Assembly: GCF_014905175.1 (NCBI RefSeq)
Contig: NC_057791.1
Span: 12,156,177-12,220,176, forward strand
Direction: 5' to 3'
DNA length: 64,000 nt
Source of the DNA: Aphidius gifuensis
Lineage: Eukaryota > Arthropoda > Insecta > Hymenoptera > Braconidae
In this document: one piece after another, positions 57,501 through 64,000 of the stretch
How the letters are laid out: each line of letters starts with the position of its first letter
How positions within the stretch are numbered: position 1 is the first letter of the stretch
The notes under the pieces: generated by a model
Database searches by the model: none
Seen by the model: only the letters and a program-made list of their open reading frames with translations
What the model was told of the DNA's origin: nothing
Position numbers and translations under genes: made by a program

Positions 57501-60500
57501 ATAAGCTTTCCCCCACTCTTCCTTAAAAACATTTGATGCCGTGTCCCCTTCTCTAAAACTAACTTTGGTAAATTTTACTCTACTGCCACAGCAGCTATAT
57601 CATACACTAACACGACCGCACTCTCAGTACAACCAACTGTTTTTTTTTTGCGGTGTTTCACGATTTACACATTTTTTTCAACTATTGAATAAATGTTTAA
57701 AAAAATAAAAAGTTGATAAAATATATTTCAGGGATTAATAATATTAGGTTATTATACAATAATTATTTCAAAAAACTATTGTTTTATCAAAAAAAAAAAA
57801 TAAAAACTTCATCTTTTTGAGGTTGATAATGGCTCTCGGACCAATGACTGAAACATAGGCTTTATCCCCTCTCCTATACCCCAAAATTTGGCCGAGGTAA
57901 TCCCTTAATTAAAATATGATAGAGTTGAATGAGGATGCTGAAATTTGGTAATGATCCCATAAATCGATGTCGAGCCTTTTTTTTAAAAAAAAAATCAGAT
58001 TTTTTCGTTGCGGTAATCCTTACATGAAAAGGAGAATGAAGCCTCTCTTCGAGCTATTTGATTGGCTGTTTATAATGATTCATTTGTTTTTGTTTAATTA
58101 ATTTATCTTTTATTTTGTTTATCCGTTGCTATGTGTACCCGTTGTTATTTTATTTTTTGCTTATATGTGATGTTTTGCCAATGATGTAAGAAGGTGTAGT
58201 AAATAGTAAGAAGTATGCATGTAATAAATAAATTAAAAATTTTCATTCATTCTTCAGCAATATTTGCCATAATAAATTGATATAATTATGGAAAATATTG
58301 CTGAAAAAATAATTTAGATAACGAATTTGGCTATCAACGTTTGCCATATTTAATTAGTTAAATAGCTATTGGCAAATGTTGCTAAAGAAAGAAGGTAACT
58401 AAAAAAAATTAACTTATAGTCTAGATTAATTTCACAGCAATATTTTTATATTGAATTAGAATTATTGTGTCAAATAATTATGGCAAATGTTGCTGAGAAA
58501 AGAATGTGACTAAATAAATTAATCCGTAGTCTAAATAAATTCCTCAGCAATACTTTCTATATTAAATAAAAATTATTGTGTCAAATAGCTGAGGAATTGA
58601 TCTAGACTAATAATTAGTTTATTTGGTATTCTTTTTTTTTCTACTATATACTCAAAAAGAAAGAGTAAATTATAAATTGGGAGATATCGTGAATTTTTAC
58701 GTAATGATCGAGATCAAAAATTTCTTGCTACAACCTTCTCACATCATTAACGAAACATCACATTGATAGCGCGCGAAGCGCGCCAATTGGTCTAGTATAT
58801 ATTTAAAGCATAATCGATATTTACGGTCTTTTTTGTTTTTCTCAAATCGACTACATTTCGTTCGTTCAGTTGGTAAAACTTAACAATTATTTTTCTTCTC
58901 TCTCCGAGACGTCTCTTTTTTTTAGTGTTTATATATTGGCTGTACTGCAGTATGTTATTATTTGTTTGTATGCATGACATGGATAACCTCCAAACTACTT
59001 TGACAGCATAAATAAATGTTTGTTTACTTTACTAAAAGATGTGATATCTCAACAAAAAAAAAAAACAATTGTTTTTTTTACAAAAAAAGTGTCAAGTATT
59101 CGAAATTGTCACTAATTGTGAGTATATTAATTAAAATGTGATACCAGAAAGACAAGAAGGAAATATATTTTTGACGTATGTAATTAAGTCTGAACTATTG
59201 AAAAAAAAAAATTTTAAACTTGACCCCACCTGGTTTTTCCCAAATAAAATTTCAGTATCGAAGACATATATTTTACATCAGGTGGGGTCAAGTATAAAAT
59301 TTTTTTTTTCAATAGTTCAATAGTTTCAGTTTGTAAAAAAAACTTGTTTTTTTTTTTATTGAGATATTATCTACGATAGTTTTTTTTAAAAAAGATTTTA
59401 TTATGTTCATGTGATTTAAAAGTTTCTTGATAATATATAAATGATATTAAAGAAGAACTTGAAAAAATTTTTTTGAAGAGATATCATTTTTTGTGCAAAA
59501 ATTTTATATAAATTATTTTTAAATGAGATAAAATTTATAATTTAAAATAACAACTGACTATTCCGTTGATTTACAATTTATTTAGTTTTTATGAACTTAA
59601 AGCCCATAGAATTAGATCTACTTTTAAATACTCCTCGAAATCCACAAACCTTTACCTGGCTTACCTAGCTTAAATTCATCAGGTATTTTTAGATCTATAT
59701 GTTATTTACAATTTTCAGGTATTTTTCCAAGGCCTCAGTCGGTTTTTTCTCTTTTACCCAATATCAGGTCATTTCGTAATTATAACCAGTCTCGTGATTA
59801 CTAGATCTTATTTTTTCGAATTCAAATCACAAATATTTTAAGCAAAATTTGCTATTGTATACAACTTCTGTTCTCAGTGTATACTTGATAAAAATGTTAA
59901 TAACTAACAAAAACATATTTTACCCATCATGTTTGAGACAAATTTGCTTCGTTCCATTGGTGGGATCCAGTGTGATGTCATTGGTTGTATGGCTGGCCAA
60001 GTTGCACCCTTGTATCAAATAAAAAAAAAACAACTAAAAAATAAGTGTATTTATTATGATGAAAAAAGTTCATTGTTTATAAAATACCAGCATGAACCCG
60101 AGAACAACTCGCAAAGCAGCAACAACACGATACCCAAATGTTGCGGATATTGGTGTCAACAATGTCACTGCACTTGATATCATCATACTGTAGCCGAAAA
60201 TTTTTCTTGCTCCGAACACCTCAGCCATCCTTCCACCAGGTAATTCTGTGCAAATGTAACCCCAAAAAAATGCCCCAAGTATAAAATTGACTTGATACTC
60301 GTCCCAGCTATATCTAGTTCGCTGTCGCTCATAATTTTCCTTCTAAAAATATAAATTATTATTAATTATTTATATATCTTTTTGTAAGGAAAATGTATTT
60401 ACCGGATATACTCAATTAAGAAACCTTGAATTTTGTATAAAACTCGATTTATAATTTTTCACCTTGAATATTAAACTTACTTTATCATTTTCAATCATAA

Positions 60501-60744
60501 GTGTTGTTTCATTGTTGCTTATCATTGAGTCACTTGCACATTCATATCTTGTTTTTTGTATAACTGACATTGTTGTACTATTAGAATGTGTAGTTAAATT
60601 ATTGTTGCTTGGTGCGACCATTGCAACGATTGCAATAGTCAAGTTGACTCGTAGCATGTAATTTAACATAAATCCAAGAATCACCATAATATTTAATACT
60701 TGACGACATGTCAAACGATCTAGAAAACATTTATTATTCAACAT
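45509..60744 (-). CDS. SLC17-family MFS transporter, seven exons
   Basis: CDS is complement(join(45509..45948, 46105..46237, 46305..46454, 46514..46731, 59924..60008, 60088..60342, 60481..60744)). All junctions are GT-AG with consistent phase, giving 514 residues, a normal family length. Residues 15-45 form TM1, followed by a luminal loop with NNNLT and SNSTT glycosylation sites. Then come YSWDEYQ and ILGAFFWGY (99-117), LPGGRMAEVFGARK (122-135), ALRVVLGFMLGATWPAIQP with the family's TM4 Arg (166), WIPPMERSKF, PWKSIFTSLPVW, and C-terminal helices ending at LNDKNIL. SLC17 proteins move organic or inorganic anions (phosphate, sialate, glutamate) with Na+ or H+ at plasma, lysosomal or vesicle membranes; the insect members are often annotated as inorganic phosphate cotransporters. 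Substrate cannot be told here. All introns are under 160 bases except intron 3, which is 13.2 kb. Confidence 0.95.
46958..47480. repeat. Tandem array of about 195-bp hairpin units
   Basis: Units start ACGATAGTAGAGTGGGTATA at 46961, 47154 and 47350 (third partial and diverged). Each unit begins AGAGTGGGTATAAGCAGAGT and ends with the inverse ACTCTGCTTATACCCACTCT, so every unit is also a foldback. The first two units are nearly identical. Confidence 0.88.
47690..50330. mobile_element. Large foldback with about 178-bp satellite units
   Basis: The outer left arm (CGGGTATTTTGACCTC, AAAACGGATGGTTAAA type) is mirrored near 50160-50325. Between, GCGACGCGTAATTA recurs at 48551, 48728, 48907 and 49087 in direct orientation, and its inverse AATTACGCGTCGCG at about 49560, 49720 and 49815. 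The centre near 49260-49400 is itself a hairpin (CAAGATTGAATTGTTTAAA). Units carry GAAAATGCCCTACAACGAAA and GAGTTATTCGATATTTC. Open frames inside repeat with the unit and look non-coding. Confidence 0.82.
50742..51090. mobile_element. AGGTGTGTTCG MITE, copy 1
   Basis: Inverted ends of about 110 bp: AGGTGTGTTCGTTCACTATT...CGCTAGAATTTTGCGGTCAT against ATGACCGCAAAACGCTAGCG...GTGAACGAACACACCT. The 3-bp CAT is duplicated at 50739-50741 and 51091-51093. 349 bp, no gene. Confidence 0.88.
51640..51830. repeat. AAT/ATA microsatellite-like stretch
   Basis: Imperfect AATAAT runs with GATAAT interruptions. No coding value. Confidence 0.7.
52399..52575 (+). CDS. Short acidic ORF, unknown, antisense to the host intron
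   Basis: 58 codons between a TGA and a TAG, no Met at the start. It reads CFNQSSGDDEFEVIFLYVGH, then CYLLFNFDFDD and DPRVDYDTFDTFAY. The acidic/aromatic mix looks more protein-like than its surroundings. Downstream to 52800 there are AATAAATATAAAG and an ATTATAACA end, as in a 3' LTR region, so it may be the tail of a retroelement protein. I do not recognise it. Two exon-like pieces lie upstream (ending CAG|GTGAAC at 52054, and 52181-52206 between CCCCCAG and GTAATT). Confidence 0.25.
   Translation: MDLCFNQSSGDDEFEVIFLYVGHGGSTAMCYLLFNFDFDDQLKADPRVDYDTFDTFAY
52914..53505. mobile_element. CCCTAGCG foldback element, copy 3, truncated
   Basis: Begins CCCTAGCGAAAATGCCGATA and follows copy 1 closely (TTTGTGCACTGATCTCATAC, GACACACGACTATAAGAATT, CCGACACAATTCCGACACA). 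It turns at about 53450 into the second arm and is lost by 53505. No right end. Confidence 0.88.
53750..54245. mobile_element. Fragment of the 178-bp-unit foldback family
   Basis: In reverse orientation it matches 47930-48440: AATGCATCGATTTTGAAAAT-type, GGGTCGAAATAACACTATCT-type and TATATAAAAAAGAGATAG-type blocks, AACAACAAA next to AATTGTTAATAAAAAAA, and GAAAATGCTCTATTGGGGG at the end. Diverged and truncated. Confidence 0.75.
54515..54620 (+). mobile_element. SINE-like tRNA-derived relic
   Basis: CGTGGCTCGGTGGGAAAGTC (A-box-like) and CAAGGGTTCGGTTCCCCTC (B-box, good T-arm) are spaced as in a tRNA. The acceptor arms do not pair, so it is SINE-like and not a working tRNA gene. Confidence 0.6.
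54760..55015. repeat. Two tandem units of about 120 bp
   Basis: GATTATTTCCAAGAAGCCTT and GTTCTAAAATTTAGAACTGT occur near 54790 and 54895, each followed by GAGAACAAAAAGATTTTTTT. Diverged TTCAAGAAG boxes continue to about 55230. Confidence 0.8.
55600..56340 (-). repeat. Family X sequence, inverse of 40744-42070
   Basis: Ends ACGTTACCAGGTC, with GCCCCAACAAACG and GTTACCCATTGAAAATTTTC when reversed. Also has TTGAGCCTAATGCGAAGAC as at 41540. It shows a shared repeat between the hAT B element and this Helitron. Confidence 0.7.
56413..56475 (+). mobile_element. SINE-like tRNA relic, short
   Basis: GTGGTCAAGTACCCTAACCA (D/anticodon-arm-like) and CCAGGCTCGAATCTC (B-box-like) in tRNA spacing. Too short and diverged to be a tRNA gene. 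Confidence 0.45.
56658..56815. mobile_element. hAT family A fragment
   Basis: TAGAGATGCCGCGATACGATA followed by TCGTATCGTATCG and CGTATCGTATCATC arrays, as in the family A ends at 40218 and 60804. The right end is unclear. Confidence 0.65.
57016..57361. mobile_element. AGGTGTGTTCG MITE, copy 2
   Basis: Same family as 50742-51090: AGGTGTGTTCGTTCACTATC at the left and GTGAACGAACACACCT at the right. The 3-bp TAT is duplicated at 57013-57015 and 57362-57364. 346 bp. It sits inside the Helitron, so it inserted later or travelled with it. Confidence 0.88.
57472..57577. repeat. Hairpin, ATTTACCAAAGTTAGT arms
   Basis: ATTTACCAAAGTTAGTATTTAG is mirrored by CTAAAACTAACTTTGGTAAAT. Arms about 21 bp, loop about 60 bp. 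Confidence 0.6.
58245..58620. repeat. Array of CAGCAATATTTGCCATAAT hairpin units
   Basis: Four alternating copies of TCAGCAATATTTGCCATAA and its inverse ATTATGGCAAATGTTGCTGA, at about 58254-58305, 58340-58385, 58434-58498 and 58540-58600. Each pair forms a hairpin of about 100 bases, and the units diverge progressively. Confidence 0.7.
59040..59372. repeat. Nested inverted repeat around GACCCCACCTG
   Basis: The inner arms are CTATTGAAAAAAAAAAATTT, then ACTTGACCCCACCTG, against CAGGTGGGGTCAAGT and TTTTTTTTTTCAATAG (59196-59326). The outer arms are GATATCTCAA and TTGAGATAT with poly-A/T. Hairpin MITE type, no gene. Confidence 0.75.
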
Positions 60745-60754
60745 TTTGCTCTAA

Positions 60755-60765
60755 ACTGATTCAGC
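60755..60765 (-). promoter_or_regulatory. Initiator-like motif before the transporter start
   Basis: Minus strand CTGAATCAGTTT contains TCAGTT, the arthropod initiator pattern, about 15 bases upstream of the ATG. No TATA box is in the 60 bases left between the ATG and the hAT insertion. Single short motif, so weak. Confidence 0.3.
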
Positions 60766-60803
60766 TCGATCATCACTATTTGTGGGAGTATGGAATTAAC
60801 AGT

Positions 60804-60862
60804 TAGTGATTAGGGCTTCATGCGGTACCGAGACTAGTCTCGGTCTCGCATGCGTCGTCTCG

Positions 60863-60895
<33 letters not shown>

Positions 60896-61943
60896 CTTGA
60901 ATCAATAAAACGATACCGAGACCGAGACCGAGAGTATCGTTTGAAAGTCTCGCTAGTCTCGCGAGACTCTGAAAATTTTAAATAATATTTTTTTTTTTTT
61001 TTTTTTCCCTCTTACCGTATCGAATCATATTGAAAAAAAAGAACTGTTATATTCCTGCACAGTAAGACACTGCACAGTAGGGCACTGACGCCAAAGTCAC
61101 AAGATATTCACAAGCCTTATTATGTATCAATGAAAATTGTAAAGACTTAAGTTACGCCAATTATATTTTCCTCAACTGATATTTTTTGTATTTGATGTTT
61201 CAAAAGCAATGATTTACTTCTTGGAAAAAAAATACATATCGATGTAAAAAAAAAAAAAAGAAAATAAACTATTTGTTTATGGCATTTCTAAAGACTTTTC
61301 TCAGACTAATTTAACGATTTTTAAATTTTCAAGATTCACTTTGAACATTCGTTTGTCTTTCATTTTTATTTTTTTTCTGGAAACAGAAAGATTATGTCTA
61401 CTGTATTTGTTTACACAATTAGGACGTTCTGATGCTTTATCCTTGAAGTTGTTCAGTTCCTCTGTGGTCACGTTGAAGAAAACATCAAATTTTTTTTTAA
61501 AATGTCCAATAGCAAAAAAAGAAATTTCAGTGATAGAAATATAAACATAATTTTTTATTTCAAAAAATATGTAAAAAGTTTTAAATAAATCAATGTAAAT
61601 ATATATGTATATATATTTTTGATATAAATATAATTTTTTTTTATGAATTTAATAAATGAAAATAAAAAACAAACGTCTTATATAAAAATAATTCTCGTCA
61701 TAATTTTGTATGATTAATCAATTTTATTAATATTAAAATTAATAATCAATTTATTAATTAATATAATTCAATATTTATTGCATTATTTTATATTTTATAA
61801 TTTTAAAAAAATTAGGTAATACAATATTAATTGTTTTTATTTTACACGAATTTGATATACATGGTATTATTCAATCACTTTTTTTACTTTACTTGGACGA
61901 ATAAATATTAGTATAAAAGCGAGACCCGGCGAGACTTGCGAGA

Positions 61944-61974
<31 letters not shown>

Positions 61975-63129
61975 TAAAATCTTAAAATTGCGAGACCGAG
62001 ACCGAGACCGAGACCTGGTGCGAACGAGCGAGACCGATACCGAGACTCGTCGAATCTCGTCTCGTCTCGTACCGCATGAAGCCCTATTAGTGATGCCGCG
62101 ATACGATACGATACGATATGAGGCCTCATATCGTATCGTAATTTTCAAGGGCCATATCGTCTCGTATCGTATCGTCAGGTAGTCATATCGCCTCCATATC
62201 GTATCAAAAATTCATCAAATCGTATCGTATCGTATCGTATTGCCTTCATATCGTATCGTCATATCGACGATATTGTAAAAAAAAAAATTCAGTTTCTGGG
62301 GTATTTTTTCGAAATTTTATGAATTTTTCTTTTTAGTGCAGAAATTCATGTATATGTATTTTATTTTTATTATTTCTACCATGTGTACTTCAGCATCTGG
62401 ATTTTCTAAAATTTTTTCAATGATCACCAATATATTTTCGAGCAAATACAAAGTTCTCAAAGAGATAGAATTGAGAAACTTTAATAGAATCTCAGGGTCA
62501 AGCGTTGCAAATTGGTTTTCCGGTAGGAAGGCCCATTAAAATATTTCCAAACAATGCTGTCTTATCTTATTTTCATATATTTTTGTGTACTGTGGTTGTG
62601 AATACCCTGCTGGTTTCTGTTTTTTTTTTTTTTTTTCCTTGAAAAATTATTTTGTCAACAAATAAAACTCTGAAATGTTGCAGATACAGATGACTTTTAT
62701 TTTTTTTCTAACGGTTTTTTAGAGGTCATTTTCTTGAATAAACTCTTCTGTCAATGTCTCATTTTTTTTTTTTTTCTTCAACTTTTCGACATGAGTTATT
62801 GGGTTGTTTTACATTCAAGACCTCTTGGTAATAATTTTTAAACGATTCTAGATTTATATATTTTTTTTAAATAGGCGAAGTGTTTTTTTTTTCAATAAAA
62901 TGCTTCTTTTTTCTTGAAAAAAAAGTGAAAAAAGAATTCTCCATTTAGTTCTTTGAATTTATTTTATTTTATAATTTAAATTTATAATTTTTAATAAAAT
63001 TTGTTAAATATTATGAAAAAATGTCATATCGTCGATATGGACGATATATCGGATATATCGTCTTGACCATATCGTATCGGATATCGTCACCTCCATATCG
63101 TATCGTATCGTCATATCGCGGCATCACTA
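60804..63129. mobile_element. hAT-type element, family A, copy 2
   Basis: Ends are TAGTGAT (60804-60810, then resuming after the nested element as TAGTGATGCCGCGATA at 62088) and TATCGCGGCATCACTA. The 8-bp TTAACAGT is at 60796-60803 and 63130-63137. (CGATA)n subterminal arrays as in copy 1. Internal parts match copy 1 in reverse (CAGTTTCTGGGGTATTTTTT). About 1.04 kb without the nested element. No transposase. Confidence 0.9.
60811..62086. mobile_element. hAT-type element, family C, nested in family A
   Basis: Ends are TAGGGCTTCATGCGGTACCG and GTACCGCATGAAGCCCTA. The 8-bp TTAGTGAT is duplicated at 60803-60810 and 62087-62094. The subterminal arrays are (CGAGAC)n. It is inserted 7 bases into the family A terminus. 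No transposase. Confidence 0.92.
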
Positions 63130-63137
63130 TTAACAGT

Positions 63138-64000
63138 AAATTTTGCGTTCACCAATCGTTGCCAACAATGACTTGGATAGTCACTTACTTTATTTACTTT
63201 TTTATTTCAAATTAATGGTGAGTTGAAAAAGCAGTATCTTCTGCAATTTTCGAAATAAGATCACGTTATTTTTTCATGTTGCAAATGATTATTCAATTTT
63301 ATTAATAGCCGACTTGGCGAGTCAAGTGGTTTCTAAGGCCAAGGCTAATCCCATTTTGTTATTTATTATTAATAAATTACAATGTGATCTGTATTGTAAA
63401 TAAATACAAAAAAAAGTCTTAATTATCTAAAATAAATGACTGTACACTTGAGTTTTAATTTACTAAACTGAATAAGCACAAAAAGCTAGTTAAAAAAAAA
63501 GTCACAAACCAAAATAGCTCGAAAAAACCGCATTTGGTAATTGACATTATAATATTGCACAATTGTTAAAAAAGATACAAAATTAGTGATTGCAGATGGA
63601 CCCACAAGGTTAATGTAGTCAATTTGCTTTTATGAATTGTTCCGGAAATGATCTCGTATTTCGTTTATTAAGGTCAGTCGATCATAATAATACTTATAAA
63701 GTTTAAAAGTGAATAAAAGAATGTCATCTTTCTCTCCGATCTTATTTTTGATCGTGCTCTTTAACAATTCAACAAATATATCTCACGACAATTATGATGT
63801 TAATTAAGAAAGAAAAAAAGCTTTTCACCAGTTAACGTTTCTAAATTACTCGTTACCTGCAATATTGCGATAAAGTGCCATTTTTATTTAGTCTTAATTC
63901 GAAGACACTTGATAAAAAAATTAAGCCAATAAATCACACCGTTCAGCAGTGTTTGAAATCCAATAATGAATATATATGATTGACGGTCAAATCATTTACA
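63138..64000. other. AT-rich stretch, nothing recognised
   Basis: No protein-like frame, no tRNA, no repeat boundary. If the transporter gene has distal regulatory sequence it would lie here, but no motif is visible. Confidence 0.5.

Larger units (their letters stand above)
55348..58795 (+). mobile_element. Non-autonomous Helitron-like element
   Basis: The 5' end is A|TCTATATAATAAAAAGACGT. The 3' end has a GC hairpin GCGCGCGAAGCGCGC (58769-58783), a short spacer and CTAG, followed by T. Insertion between A and T without duplication, a 5' TC, a 3' CTRR and a subterminal hairpin are the Helitron signs. No Rep/helicase frame is present. It contains family X sequence, a SINE piece, a hAT fragment, MITE copy 2 and hairpin arrays, some of which may be later insertions. 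That all of 3.4 kb is one unit is inferred from the two ends. Confidence 0.65.
46732..59923 (-). other. 13.2-kb intron 3 of the transporter gene
   Basis: Lies between the exon ending SNMM (59924, donor GTAAAA) and the exon beginning SSLGAAITMP (46731, acceptor ATAG). It is packed with the repeats listed separately. The split residue is completed across it with correct phase. Confidence 0.9.

Overview
This window looks like AT-rich insect nuclear DNA. The reasons are a spliced SLC17-type membrane transporter gene with short insect-style introns, a copia element primed by the half-tRNA of initiator Met, Ty3/gypsy, hAT, Helitron and foldback elements, and tRNA-derived SINEs. A hymenopteran such as a parasitoid wasp would fit, but nothing in the sequence proves the order. 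Most of the window is nested mobile DNA. Only one gene is intact by inspection.

Region 1 (1-2.2 kb) is AT-rich and holds degenerate tandem repeats and a SINE-like tRNA relic. Region 2 (2.2-39.9 kb) is a dead Ty3/gypsy pol gene cut into three pieces. Its RNase H codons stop at 2961 and resume in frame at 37217. Between them sits a 34.25-kb insertion with about 42-bp terminal inverted repeats and a TA target duplication. A second cut, at 37798-39174, is a CCCTAGCG foldback element. Inside the 34-kb insertion are later arrivals: a Ty3/gypsy element lacking gag, protease and RT (3924-8850), a 1.6-kb foldback (8862-10452), a copia element with a PHD finger between integrase and RT (12164-17084), and an AT-rich Ty3/gypsy element (22117-29757) whose 5' LTR is broken by another CCCTAGCG foldback. 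Removing these leaves about 15 kb. That remainder carries a private dispersed repeat, several exon-like pieces, a possible two-exon small gene (30285-31267) and a decayed gene with 28-residue Gln/Pro repeats and a BEN-like C-terminus (34996-36449).

Region 3 (40.2-43.5 kb) is a hAT-type element with (CGATA)n ends and another hAT-type element nested in it. Each has a perfect 8-bp target duplication.

Region 4 (45.4-60.8 kb, minus strand) is a complete seven-exon SLC17/MFS transporter gene, about 514 residues. Six of its introns-plus-exons are compact, but intron 3 is 13.2 kb. It is filled with a 195-bp hairpin tandem array, a large foldback with about 178-bp satellite units, two copies of a MITE with 3-bp target duplications, SINE-like pieces and a Helitron (55348-58795).

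Region 5 (60.8-63.1 kb) has a second (CGATA)n hAT-type element ending 60 bp upstream of the transporter start codon, split by a third related family with (CGAGAC)n ends. The last 0.9 kb holds nothing recognisable.
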